Both the position numbers and the translations under genes were made by a program. The notes beneath the pieces are model-generated. The model worked only from the letters and a program-made list of their open reading frames with translations. It searched no databases and was not told where the DNA came from. Source: Firmicutes bacterium UBA2530 (GTDB lineage: Bacteria > Bacillota > Clostridia > Tissierellales > Sedimentibacteraceae). From it: a DNA stretch of 19,263 bases. Within the stretch, counting starts at the first letter, position 1; each line of letters begins with the position of its first letter. The stretch covers positions 326,478-345,740 of the forward strand of contig DDNC01000014.1 of NCBI GenBank assembly GCA_002340985.1, in the 5' to 3' direction. This document shows positions 1 through 7,574 of this stretch, in pieces.

Positions 1-41
1 GGGTCATTTCAGCAATAGTTTAACATTTTTTTTATGTAAAA
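1..41. repeat. Direct repeat copy 1 (pairs with 185-225)
   Basis: The first 41 bases match bases 185-225 with about four or five mismatches, and the first 21 bases are identical. The copy starts at the window edge, so its true left boundary is unknown. I see no reverse-complement copy in the window. It could be the end of an insertion element or a member of an intergenic repeat family; the sequence does not decide between these. Confidence 0.75.
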
Positions 42-184
42 TGCTGATCAGAGAATAAAGCTTATGGTCAGAACCATTTACAACTGAAAAAAATTTGTAA
101 AAAACATAATTTGTTGAAATTTCAGTAAAAATCCCTGTTTTTATACTCTTTTATGCTTTTGAAAAGTCATCCTGGAAGAATACA

Positions 185-225
185 GGGTCATTTCAGCAAT
201 AGTTTCACATTTGTTTTATACAAAA
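185..225. repeat. Direct repeat copy 2 (pairs with 1-41)
   Basis: This is the second copy of the ~41 bp repeat. It begins with the same 21-base run as copy 1 and differs at a few positions in its AT-rich second half. It ends just before a possible promoter for the lipoprotein gene, so the repeat may have brought in, or sit beside, that promoter. The 143 bases between the copies are AT-rich and hold no convincing gene. Confidence 0.75.
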
Positions 226-238
226 CCCTAATTATAGT
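211..238 (+). promoter_or_regulatory. Possible promoter for the lipoprotein gene
   Basis: TTGTTT (211-216) and TATAGT (233-238) are separated by 16 bp, a usable sigma-A arrangement. The -35 box lies inside repeat copy 2. Initiation near 245 would give a leader of about 180 nt before the ATG at 428. The region is AT-rich, so a chance match is possible. Confidence 0.35.
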
Positions 239-241
239 ATG

Positions 242-427
242 CAGCGATACAAACTTTGTTACAATTATCTTTGTGCATGCTATGACTTCGTAGCCGGTAC
301 GGAGATAGAAGCAATTAGGGATGAAAACACATTGAAAGACTTTGGTTTGAGAATCAGGCAGCAGATAATAATTCATGGAACTAATTTGAGGTGTTTTCCG
401 TCTAATAAGTTATGGAGGGTATCAGAT
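242..427 (+). other. Long leader or open region before the lipoprotein gene
   Basis: This stretch stays open in the same frame as the downstream lipoprotein from 239 onward, but that extension has no ribosome-binding site and would bury the signal peptide internally. The opposite strand also has a 62-codon open frame (188-376). Neither translation resembles a family I know. I see only a small imperfect palindrome around 278-296. It may be an untranslated leader or a decayed remnant linked to the flanking repeat. Confidence 0.3.
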
Positions 428-787
428 ATGAAAAAAATATTTAGGGTTTTAATCATAATATGCTTAATTTTTACATTAAGCGGATGCAATACAAAGAAAG
501 AGTCATTTCCTGAAGGTCAGCAGAAGGCTATTGAAAACAGCACTGTATTTATTAAAAATTCAGCCTTTTCTTCAAAAGGAAAAATAGACTACAAAGTTGT
601 AAAGATTGAAAATGCAGTTGATAAAACGTGGGAATCAGTATGGAATGACACTCATAAAATAGAAGAAAGCATGGTGGATTCAACGGATTGGGTTATAACC
701 ATAGGTGAAACCTCAGGCCATGATTTTGCAGTTATTGTTTGTGACAGCGAAACCTATGAGGTGTTAGGATACATACCAATACAATAG
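428..787 (+). CDS. Small lipoprotein of unknown family
   Basis: This encodes a 119-residue predicted lipoprotein. The N-terminus has two lysines, a hydrophobic stretch (about residues 4-17) and a lipobox, LSGC, so Cys20 should be lipidated and the protein anchored to the outer face of the membrane. The start at 428 is set by GGAGGG at 414-419, 8 nt upstream; the in-frame extension to 239 is rejected because it would hide the signal peptide. The mature part is about 100 residues with many charged and aromatic positions. Its C-terminal portion (DWVITIGETSGHDFAVIV, then a DSETYEVLGYIP end) looks like a compact beta-rich domain, and the end recalls the 'value of residue type, then gain of Gly' strand seen in PepSY-like domains, but I do not assign it. 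It lies upstream of, and is separate from, the rimP operon, which has its own promoter. Confidence 0.8.
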   Translation: MKKIFRVLIIICLIFTLSGCNTKKESFPEGQQKAIENSTVFIKNSAFSSKGKIDYKVVKIENAVDKTWESVWNDTHKIEESMVDSTDWVITIGETSGHDFAVIVCDSETYEVLGYIPIQ

Positions 788-829
788 GCGGCAAATATTT
801 AATCTCGGCATAAAAATTTAAAATTTTAT

Positions 830-858
830 TTGATTAATCATAAAAATTGTGATATACT
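830..858 (+). promoter_or_regulatory. Sigma-A promoter of the rimP-nusA-infB operon
   Basis: TTGATT (830-835) and TATACT (853-858) are exactly 17 bp apart, close to the sigma-A consensus. Initiation is expected around 865, placing the 881-910 hairpin early in the transcript. It lies in the gap between the lipoprotein stop and rimP and is the only good promoter seen before this operon. Confidence 0.75.
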
Positions 859-880
859 ATAAAAAAGATAGAAATTTTGA

Positions 881-918
881 CAGAAAGAGTGGGGGAGCCC
901 ACTCTTTCTGATTGTATG
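881..918 (+). terminator. Leader hairpin of rimP operon, candidate NusA-responsive attenuator
   Basis: Bases 881-893 pair perfectly with 898-910 (13 bp) around a GGAG loop. The bases after the stem (ATTGTATG) are only partly U-rich, so this would be a poor intrinsic terminator without a helper factor. In Bacillus subtilis, NusA is known to limit its own operon by stimulating termination in the leader; a strong stem with an interrupted U-tract upstream of rimP-nusA fits the same logic. That NusA acts here is inference. The hairpin ends 25 nt before the rimP ribosome-binding site, so it could instead affect translation or stability. Confidence 0.6.
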
Positions 919-944
919 CTATTAGGCTGGGTAAAGGAGAGAAT

Positions 945-1409
945 ATGAACAAGAAGTCTGTAGAAGAATCAGTAAGAAAAATGGTTGAAGACATAATTGA
1001 AAATTCTGATTTGGAAATAGTTGATATTGAATATGTAAAGGAAGGACCGTTCAAATATTTGAAGGTTTTTCTCGATAAGCCGGAAGGTATCACGGTTGAC
1101 GATACTGCCGATGTAAGCAGGGCGCTTAATAAAAAACTTGATGAAGCTGATTTAATAAAGGAGCAGTATTTCCTGGAGGTATCTTCTCCGGGTGTTGAAA
1201 GACCTTTTAAAACCGATGAGGATTACAAAAAGAATATTGGAGAAAAGGTAGAGGTAAGACTATTTAAGGCCGTTGACGGAAAAAAGGCATTAAGCGGAAT
1301 ACTAATTGAAAAAGGTGAGGACAGTGTTATTATTCAGTGTGCTGATGAAGAAATAACGATTGATCTTAAGGATATTTCAAAAATAAATAAATTGTTAGAG
1401 GACTTTTAA
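945..1409 (+). CDS. rimP: Ribosome maturation factor RimP
   Basis: RimP binds the 30S subunit during assembly and helps late S12-containing steps. The 154-residue protein has the family's two parts: an alpha/beta N-terminal domain with the 'DLEIVDIEYVKEGP..YLKVFLDKPEGITVDD' pattern (about residues 24-60) and 'YFLEVSSPGVERPF' (about 79-92), the most diagnostic RimP motif, followed by an SH3-like C-terminal domain. Length is normal. ATG 945 is chosen because AGGAG (935-939) lies 5 nt upstream; an in-frame TTG at 912 falls just after the leader hairpin and has no site. It is the first gene of the operon, 11 nt before nusA, the usual partner in Firmicutes (ylxS in B. subtilis). Confidence 0.96.
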   Translation: MNKKSVEESVRKMVEDIIENSDLEIVDIEYVKEGPFKYLKVFLDKPEGITVDDTADVSRALNKKLDEADLIKEQYFLEVSSPGVERPFKTDEDYKKNIGEKVEVRLFKAVDGKKALSGILIEKGEDSVIIQCADEEITIDLKDISKINKLLEDF

Positions 1410-1420
1410 CGGAGGGTATG

Positions 1421-2482
1421 ATGAACAAGGAAATATTAAGTGCCTTAAGCGAGTTGGAGAAAGAGAAGGGTATTCGTAAGGACATTGTATTGGAGGCAAT
1501 AAAAGCAGCATTAGAGACCGGATACAAGAAAAATTTCAGCAAGGCTACGAACTTCAGCATAGATATTGATGAAGAAAACGGCGAATATAAGTTGTTTCAG
1601 GATAAGACAGTTGTAGAAAATGTAGAAAATCCAAATATGGAAATAACTTTAGAGGATGCAAGAGCAATAGATTCGAAGTATGATGAGGGTGATATAGTAA
1701 AAATAGAAATCAAACCTAAAAAAGACTTCGGACGTATAGCAGCACAGACAGCAAGGCAGGTAATTCTTCAAAAAATTCGTGAAGCGGAAAGAGAATCCAT
1801 ATTCAGCGAATTTTACGGAAGGGAGTCGGACATACTTACAGGTGTAGTTCAAAGAGAGAGCAAGGGAAACATTTATGTGGACCTTGGAAAGGTTGAGGGC
1901 ATAATAACTGTAAGCGAGCAGATACCTGGCGAAACATACAATGCCGGAGACAGGGTAAAAACTGTTATAGTGGAAGTAAAGAATTCAGGAAAGGGAGCGA
2001 GCATAATGCTTTCAAGAAGCCATCCCAACCTGGTGAAAAGGCTGTTTGAGCTTGAGGTTCCTGAAATACACGACGGAACAATTGAAATATTTTCAATATC
2101 CAGGGAGGCTGGCTCAAGGACAAAAATCGCTGTTCACTCAAACGACCCCAACGTTGAACCCATAGGCTCATGTGTTGGCAATAAGGGAACGAGAGTGAAA
2201 AACATAATCGATGAAATATGTCAGGAAAAAATTGATATCATAATCTATGACAAGGACCCTGAAAAGTTTATAGCAAACAGCCTTGGACCTGCAAAGATTG
2301 TGAAGGTAACCGCCAATGAAAAGGAAAAGAGTGCGGTGGCAGTTGTTCCGGATAATCAACTTTCTCTCGCAATAGGGAAGGAAGGTCAGAACGTAAGGCT
2401 TGCAGCAAAGCTTACAGGCTGGAAAATAGATATAATAAGTGAATCTCAGGAGAAGGAAAGAAGCTCACAGGAGGTACTATGA
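1421..2482 (+). CDS. nusA: Transcription termination/antitermination factor NusA
   Basis: NusA binds RNA polymerase and RNA, promoting pausing and hairpin-dependent termination. The 353-residue protein shows the Firmicutes form: an N-terminal polymerase-binding domain (about 1-125), an S1 domain (about 135-200), KH1 with VGNKG (252-256) and KH2 with IGKEGQNVRLAA (318-329). There is no C-terminal acidic repeat, as expected outside proteobacteria. Two adjacent ATGs are possible (1418 and 1421); the GGAGG at 1411-1415 sits better with 1421. Its stop overlaps the ylxR start by 4 nt (ATGA), implying translational coupling. The leader hairpin at 881-910 may give it feedback control. Confidence 0.98.
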   Translation: MNKEILSALSELEKEKGIRKDIVLEAIKAALETGYKKNFSKATNFSIDIDEENGEYKLFQDKTVVENVENPNMEITLEDARAIDSKYDEGDIVKIEIKPKKDFGRIAAQTARQVILQKIREAERESIFSEFYGRESDILTGVVQRESKGNIYVDLGKVEGIITVSEQIPGETYNAGDRVKTVIVEVKNSGKGASIMLSRSHPNLVKRLFELEVPEIHDGTIEIFSISREAGSRTKIAVHSNDPNVEPIGSCVGNKGTRVKNIIDEICQEKIDIIIYDKDPEKFIANSLGPAKIVKVTANEKEKSAVAVVPDNQLSLAIGKEGQNVRLAAKLTGWKIDIISESQEKERSSQEVL

Positions 2483-2748
2483 AAACCAAAAAAATACCTA
2501 TGAGAAAATGTATCGGATGCATGGAGAGCTTTCCTAAAAAAGAGCTGTGCAGAATAGTTAAAAATAAGGAAGATGAAATACACTTCGATGCCACGGGAAA
2601 ACTTAACGGCAGGGGTACATATATATGCAAAAAAGCTGAATGCTTTGAAAAGGCAATGAAATCAAAAAGGTTGTCAAAATCATTGGAGGCTGAAATACCC
2701 GATGAAGTATATGAGGCCATAAAGGCGGAGATTTCCAAAAATGAATAA
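2479..2748 (+). CDS. ylxR: YlxR-family RNA-binding protein (RnpM-like)
   Basis: This 89-residue basic protein carries the YlxR signature: RKCIGC near the N-terminus (about 9-14), then KELCRIV, and a GRGTYIC motif near the middle with a following Cys. YlxR is a small nucleoid or RNA-binding protein always found between nusA and infB; the B. subtilis homologue has been reported to bind RNase P RNA (RnpM). Nothing here tests that role. It overlaps nusA by 4 nt and the next gene by 8 nt, so the three are probably translated in a coupled way. Confidence 0.93.
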   Translation: MKTKKIPMRKCIGCMESFPKKELCRIVKNKEDEIHFDATGKLNGRGTYICKKAECFEKAMKSKRLSKSLEAEIPDEVYEAIKAEISKNE

Positions 2749-3034
2749 GATTTATTCCATGCTGGGAATTGCCAGAAAAGGCGGAAAAATTTCAATCGGC
2801 TATGATGTGACGGTTCTTGATATTAAAGATAAGAAAAGCGTCTTGGTTCTGTTGGCGGAAGATGCTTCGGATAAAACAAAGAAAAATACGCAGTTTATGT
2901 GTGATAAATACGGCATAAAATATGTCGAGTACGGAGAAAAAGAAGCCCTGGGAGAGAGTCTCGGGAAAGGGATGGTGAGCGTTGTGTCAATTAAGGATAC
3001 AAACATTGCATCATATTTATTAAATAATTTATAA
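2741..3034 (+). CDS. ylxQ: L7Ae/L30e-family RNA-binding protein YlxQ
   Basis: This is a 97-residue protein of the L7Ae/L30e/S12e fold, which binds kink-turn RNA. The start 'MLGIARKGGKISIGYD' (about residues 7-22) and 'VLVLLAEDASDKTKK' (about 34-48) are the typical core strand and RNA-contact helix, and the gene is in the standard place between ylxR and infB. The ATG at 2741 overlaps ylxR by 8 nt; GGCGGAG just upstream lies within the ylxR coding sequence and can serve as its ribosome-binding site. Its cellular role is not established in the family; a ribosome-linked function is inferred from neighbours. Confidence 0.9.
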   Translation: MNKIYSMLGIARKGGKISIGYDVTVLDIKDKKSVLVLLAEDASDKTKKNTQFMCDKYGIKYVEYGEKEALGESLGKGMVSVVSIKDTNIASYLLNNL

Positions 3035-3047
3035 TTCGGAGGTGGCT

Positions 3048-5312
3048 ATGAGAATATACGAACTTGCAAAAGAACTTGAAATGAACAGTAAAGATTTGGT
3101 TACTCTGGCAGAGCAAGAGTTAGGAATAACTATAAAAAACCATATGAGTTCAATTTCGGACTTGGAGGTTATAAGACTCAAGAAAGCATTAAGCATAATA
3201 AACAACAATAAAAAGGCAAAGCCGGTCAAAGGTGTGAAAAGTGCCGTTATAGACGATGAGCCGTTAGTTGATGAAAATATAGACCTGAAACAAGCAAAGC
3301 TGAAAAAGGTTGACAAAAACCTGATTGCTCCTGTTAAAAAGCAATCAGTACCACAGAAACAGAAGCCGGTAGGCGGAGACAAGAGCAACAGCAGTAACAA
3401 CACTACAAATACAAATAACAATAGCAACAATAACAATAAGAACTTCGGACAGAGGAATCAAAACAAACAGAAGAATAATAATAGACCAAATAGATACAAC
3501 AACCAACAGCAGAAACCTGCTGAACAGGAAAAAAGAGAGTATCAGCCAAAGGTAAGGCATATTGAGCTCGACGGGCCAGTTGTTGTGAGAAAGCTTGCGG
3601 ACAAATTAGGTGTAAGTGCAAATATGATTATTTCCAAGCTTATACTTCTTGGAATAATGGTTAACATGAACCAGGAGATTGACTTTGACACAGCGCAGAT
3701 AATTGGTGAAGAGCTGGGAGCTAAAATCACAAAAATTGAAATAGTTGATGAGCTTCAGAACCTGGAGGATTCATTGTCCGTTGAGGAAAAGGACGATGAG
3801 AGCCAATTGAAGCCGAGACCTCCTATAGTGACAGTAATGGGTCACGTAGACCACGGTAAGACATCACTACTTGACGCCATAAGGGATACTGCGGTTACTG
3901 CCAACGAAGCAGGAGGGATAACACAGCATATAGGTGCTTCACAGGTAGAAATAAACGGAAAGAAAATAACTCTTCTGGATACACCTGGTCACGAAGCATT
4001 TACGGCAATGAGAGCAAGAGGAGCAAAAGTTACGGATATTGCAATAATAGTTGTTGCAGCCGATGACGGAGTTATGCCTCAGACAATAGAAGCAATCAAT
4101 CACTCAAAGGCAGCAGGAGTTCCCATTATAGTCGCAGTAAATAAAATTGATAAACCAACTGCAAACATGGACAGAGTTAAGCAGGAGCTTTCTGAGCAGG
4201 GTATTATTTCTGAGGATTGGGGCGGAGACACAATATTTGTTCCTGTTTCAGCCAAGAAGCATATGGGGATTGAAGATCTACTTGAAATGATTCTTCTGGT
4301 TGCAGAGGTTCAGGAATTAAAGGCAAATCCAAACAGAGCAGCAAAAGGAACAATAATAGAAGCGAAGCTCGACAAAGGAAGAGGACCGGTTGCAACAGTC
4401 CTTATAGAAAAGGGAACACTGAACAAGGGAGATACAGTTCTTGTTGGAGGTGCTTACGGCAAGGTCAGAGCAATGTTTAACTCTAAGGGCAAGAAAATAA
4501 ACCAGGCGGGACCGTCTGTACCTGTGGAAATACTTGGTCTGAATGAAACTCCTCAGGCAGGGGATATTTTAATTGTGATGGAAAATGAAAAGGACGCTAA
4601 AAATATTGCTGAAAAACGCAAAAACAAAAGACATCAGGAAACGATGAACGCGTCTTCAAAAGTTTCGCTGGATGACCTGTTTGACAGAATTCAAAAAGGC
4701 GAAGTAAAAGATTTGAACATCATAATCAAGGCTGATGTAAGCGGTTCAATAGAAGCGGTAAAACAGTCGCTGCTTAAGCAGAGCATGGATGAAGTAAAGG
4801 TTAATCCTATACACGGCGGTGTTGGCGGTATCAACGAAAATGACGTTATGTTGGCATCAGCGTCAAATGCAATCGTAATAGGCTTTAACGTAAGACCTTC
4901 AATTGCGGCTATGGAGCTTGCAAAGAAAGAAAATGTTGACATCCGTACCTACAATATAATTTATGCGGCTATTGAAGATATACAGCAGGCTGTAAAAGGA
5001 ATGCTTGCGCCTATTTACAAGGAAGTTGTTCAGGGAAGAGCGGAAGTAAGACAGACATTCAAGGTTCCTAACATCGGAATTGTAGCAGGTGTATATGTGA
5101 CCAGCGGAAAAATAACAAGAAAATCAAAAATCAGATTGCTTAGAAATGACATAGTTATCCATGAAGGAGAAATTTCTTCGCTTAAGAGGTTCAAGGATGA
5201 CGTATCTGAGCTGAATACCAGCTATGAAGGCGGTATAGGCATTGAAAAATACAACGACATTAAAGAAGGCGACACGATGGAAGCCTATATAATGGAAGAA
5301 ATAAAAAGATAG
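3048..5312 (+). CDS. infB: Translation initiation factor IF-2
   Basis: IF2 is the GTPase that places initiator tRNA on the 30S subunit and promotes 50S joining. The 754-residue protein begins with an IF2-N domain (MRIYELAKELEM), then a low-complexity Asn/Gln/Lys linker (about 113-158), and a second IF2-N domain (about 173-235). The G domain has G1 GHVDHGKT (265-272), G3 DTPGH (311-315), G4 NKID (365-368) and G5 SAK (401-403), followed by domains II, III and the fMet-tRNA-binding C2 region near the end. GGAGGTG at 3038-3044 fixes ATG 3048 over the in-frame GTG at 3042. All GTPase motifs are intact. The Asn-rich linker is the only unusual part. Confidence 0.98.
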   Translation: MRIYELAKELEMNSKDLVTLAEQELGITIKNHMSSISDLEVIRLKKALSIINNNKKAKPVKGVKSAVIDDEPLVDENIDLKQAKLKKVDKNLIAPVKKQSVPQKQKPVGGDKSNSSNNTTNTNNNSNNNNKNFGQRNQNKQKNNNRPNRYNNQQQKPAEQEKREYQPKVRHIELDGPVVVRKLADKLGVSANMIISKLILLGIMVNMNQEIDFDTAQIIGEELGAKITKIEIVDELQNLEDSLSVEEKDDESQLKPRPPIVTVMGHVDHGKTSLLDAIRDTAVTANEAGGITQHIGASQVEINGKKITLLDTPGHEAFTAMRARGAKVTDIAIIVVAADDGVMPQTIEAINHSKAAGVPIIVAVNKIDKPTANMDRVKQELSEQGIISEDWGGDTIFVPVSAKKHMGIEDLLEMILLVAEVQELKANPNRAAKGTIIEAKLDKGRGPVATVLIEKGTLNKGDTVLVGGAYGKVRAMFNSKGKKINQAGPSVPVEILGLNETPQAGDILIVMENEKDAKNIAEKRKNKRHQETMNASSKVSLDDLFDRIQKGEVKDLNIIIKADVSGSIEAVKQSLLKQSMDEVKVNPIHGGVGGINENDVMLASASNAIVIGFNVRPSIAAMELAKKENVDIRTYNIIYAAIEDIQQAVKGMLAPIYKEVVQGRAEVRQTFKVPNIGIVAGVYVTSGKITRKSKIRLLRNDIVIHEGEISSLKRFKDDVSELNTSYEGGIGIEKYNDIKEGDTMEAYIMEEIKR

Positions 5313-5332
5313 ACAGTAAAGAGGGGTATAAC

Positions 5333-5716
5333 ATGGCAAATAGAAGAAATAACAGATTGTCAGGTGAAATGAGGAAGGTTATATCTGAAATAATCAGAAA
5401 CGATGTAAAGGACCCGAGAATATCAGAGCTTCTCAGCATAACGGATGTGCATGTTACGGAGGATTTAAAATACGCAAAGGTGTATATTTCCGTATACGGT
5501 GATGCAGAACCTACATTGAAGGCACTAAGCAGTGCAAAGGGCTTTATCAGGCGTGAAGTGGGAAGAAAAATAAAAATGCGCATAACACCCGAGCTTATAT
5601 TTGAAAAAGATGATTCTATCGAAAATGGCATATATATGTCAAGGCTCATCAACAGGGTCATAGAGGACGAAGAGAGCAGAAAAGTAAATGATGAATTTGA
5701 AGAACAGGGTGAGTAG
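5333..5716 (+). CDS. rbfA: Ribosome-binding factor A
   Basis: RbfA is a KH-fold protein that binds the 30S subunit near helix 1/44-45 and is needed for late 16S rRNA maturation. The 127-residue sequence has the family landmarks: RRNNRLSGEMRKVISEII at the N-terminus, 'KDPRIS..LSITDVHVTEDLKYAKVYISVYG' in the middle and 'LRRE'-type 'FIRREVGRKIKMRITPELIFEKDDSIENG' after it. GAGGGG (5321-5326) lies 6 nt before the ATG. It sits between infB and the DHH phosphoesterase as in most Firmicutes, and ends in an acidic tail (about residues 112-127). Confidence 0.97.
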   Translation: MANRRNNRLSGEMRKVISEIIRNDVKDPRISELLSITDVHVTEDLKYAKVYISVYGDAEPTLKALSSAKGFIRREVGRKIKMRITPELIFEKDDSIENGIYMSRLINRVIEDEESRKVNDEFEEQGE

Positions 5717-5724
5717 GTAAGACT

Positions 5725-6690
5725 ATGAATGATGTTAAGAAAATATTTGATTTAATAAATAATTCTCATAATATCTGCATAGTTGGGCACAAGGCGCCCG
5801 ACGGTGACTGTATAGGGTCTGTAATGGCCCTGTACAGCTTCCTGAAGCCACTTAAAAAGAATCTGACTGTGTGCATTGATGGAATTATACCTTTTAACTA
5901 CAGAGATTTTGTCCACGAAGGAATAATAGCCGAAGATATAAGCGGTGATGAATTTGACCTTGTGTTCATCCTTGATTGCAGCGATGTTGAAAGGCTTGGG
6001 AAATTCAGAACAGTGCTTGATAGTTCAAAAGTATCTGTATGTATAGATCATCATAAAACCAACGAAAGCTATGCCACAATCAATATAATTGAGCCCTCCA
6101 TGAGCTCCACGGGAGAGCTTTTATATGATATTTTAAAAGCTTCCGGACAGGAAATAACAAGAGAGACGGCAACATACATATATGTTGCCATATTGACGGA
6201 TACAGGCAAATTCAGCTATTCAAGCACAAGCAGCGAAACTCACAGAAAGGCTGCGGAGCTCATTGAACTGGGGGTTGATGTTGCAGTTGTGGACAATGCG
6301 GTATATAATTCAAAGCCTTCAAACGTTGTAAAAGCATTTATTGAATGTATAGGAAGCGTTGAGCTCTACTATGAAAACAGGCTTGGAATTGCCTCCATAA
6401 CACAGGGAACTCTTGAGAGGAACAATGTAGATATGGGCGATATAGACGGAGTTGCTGAATTCATAAGAGAAATCAGAGAAGTTGAAGTATCATGCGTGCT
6501 GAAGGAATACGAAGAAAGATTGACCAAGGTAAGCCTGAGGTCAAAAAACGATATTGATGTTTCCTCAGTTTCCGTTAAGTTTGGCGGCGGAGGACATGCA
6601 AAGGCAGCAGGCTTTGAAATAGCAGACACTGTGGAAAATACGGAAAAATTAATTATAGATACATTTAAAGAATATTTTGGAGAGCAATGA
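5725..6690 (+). CDS. nrnA: DHH/DHHA1 phosphoesterase NrnA (nanoRNase and pAp phosphatase)
   Basis: Family members degrade 2-5 nt nanoRNAs from the 5' side and dephosphorylate 3'-phosphoadenosine 5'-phosphate, using manganese. The 321-residue protein shows the metal-binding set: GHKAPDGD (21-28), the DCSD motif around 84-87, DHH (108-110) and the TDTGKFSYS segment near residue 155. The DHHA1 domain near the C-terminus has GGGGHAKAAG (about 287-296), which binds substrate. Only a weak ribosome-binding site (AGGT) precedes the ATG, 8 nt after rbfA, so translation may be coupled. Its stop overlaps truB by 4 nt. The assignment to NrnA rather than another DHH protein rests on motif set, length and gene order. 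Confidence 0.93.
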   Translation: MNDVKKIFDLINNSHNICIVGHKAPDGDCIGSVMALYSFLKPLKKNLTVCIDGIIPFNYRDFVHEGIIAEDISGDEFDLVFILDCSDVERLGKFRTVLDSSKVSVCIDHHKTNESYATINIIEPSMSSTGELLYDILKASGQEITRETATYIYVAILTDTGKFSYSSTSSETHRKAAELIELGVDVAVVDNAVYNSKPSNVVKAFIECIGSVELYYENRLGIASITQGTLERNNVDMGDIDGVAEFIREIREVEVSCVLKEYEERLTKVSLRSKNDIDVSSVSVKFGGGGHAKAAGFEIADTVENTEKLIIDTFKEYFGEQ

Positions 6691-7559
6691 ACGGAATATT
6701 AAACATATTAAAACCTACCGGTATGACTTCTCACGATGTCGTAAGCAGCGTCCGAAAAATTTTAAATACAAAAAAAGTTGGCCATGCAGGCACGCTTGAC
6801 CCTAATGTCGCGGGAGTTATGGTGATATGTGTTGGTAAGGGAACAAAAATCAGCGATTATCTCATGAACGGAGACAAGGAATATATCTGCGAACTGATAC
6901 TGGGAAAAAGCACAGACACCCAGGACAGCTATGGAGAAGATGTGTTAAGAAACGATTCATTCAACGTCAGCCGGGAAGATGTCGTCAATATTTTAAAGGA
7001 ATTTTTAGGAGAGCAGCTTCAGATTCCACCCATGTATTCTGCCGTTAAGCTGAACGGCAAAAAGCTGTACGAGTATGCGCGTCAGAATATTCAGGTTGAA
7101 AAGCCGGGAAAATTAGTTGAAATAAAGAAATTAAATCTCATTAAATTTGAAGATAACAGAGCTGTGTTTAGGGTTAGATGCTCCAAAGGTACATATATGA
7201 GGACATTGTGCAATGATATTGGAGAGAAGCTTGGGACATACGGACATATGGGCGTCTTGATAAGGACAGAAGCTAAGGGACTCAGGATAGAGGATTCTGT
7301 GACCATCGACAGGTTGAAATTTCTTACTGATAACAACAGGCTGAGCGAATGCCTTCTGCCTGTCGATCTTGTGTATCCGCTTGAAAAAATAACTGTAGAC
7401 GAAACATACTATGACAGGCTTACTTCAGGAAATGATGTTTATGCAGATGCTTCCCACTTAGCAGGCAGTGAGTTTTATATATATTGCAAGAATACCTTAG
7501 TGGGCATGGGAAAGAAAACAGCAGCAGACTCTGTTAAAATAGAAAAATTGCTTATGTAG
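6687..7559 (+). CDS. truB: tRNA pseudouridine(55) synthase TruB
   Basis: TruB converts U55 of the T-loop to pseudouridine in most tRNAs. The 290-residue protein begins with MNGILNILKPTGMTSHDVV, and motif II GHAGTLDP (32-39) holds the catalytic aspartate, Asp38. Further landmarks are 'QIPPMYSAVKLNGKKLYEYAR' (about 112-132) and the 'RCSKGTYMRTLCNDIG' segment (about 163-178), both substrate-binding. The C-terminal part is a PUA-like extension, typical of Firmicutes TruB. The ATG overlaps the end of nrnA (ATGA). No unusual features. Confidence 0.97.
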   Translation: MNGILNILKPTGMTSHDVVSSVRKILNTKKVGHAGTLDPNVAGVMVICVGKGTKISDYLMNGDKEYICELILGKSTDTQDSYGEDVLRNDSFNVSREDVVNILKEFLGEQLQIPPMYSAVKLNGKKLYEYARQNIQVEKPGKLVEIKKLNLIKFEDNRAVFRVRCSKGTYMRTLCNDIGEKLGTYGHMGVLIRTEAKGLRIEDSVTIDRLKFLTDNNRLSECLLPVDLVYPLEKITVDETYYDRLTSGNDVYADASHLAGSEFYIYCKNTLVGMGKKTAADSVKIEKLLM

Positions 7560-7574
7560 CTACAGGTGGTGCAA

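Noticed and set aside
1..225. Transposase or complete insertion sequence
   Set aside because: No transposase-like reading frame or inverted ends were seen in this window, so the repeats are reported as repeats only.
188..376. 62-residue frame on the minus strand over the repeat region
   Set aside because: No family match, no ribosome-binding site seen, and it overlaps the repeat. It is not supported as a gene.
239..427. 63-codon N-terminal extension of the lipoprotein
   Set aside because: No ribosome-binding site near 239, and the extension would place the signal peptide and lipobox in the interior. The GGAGGG before 428 explains the start.
3029..3436. Leucine-rich frame on the minus strand inside infB
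   Set aside because: It is the antisense reading of the Asn-rich codons of IF2 and has no independent support.
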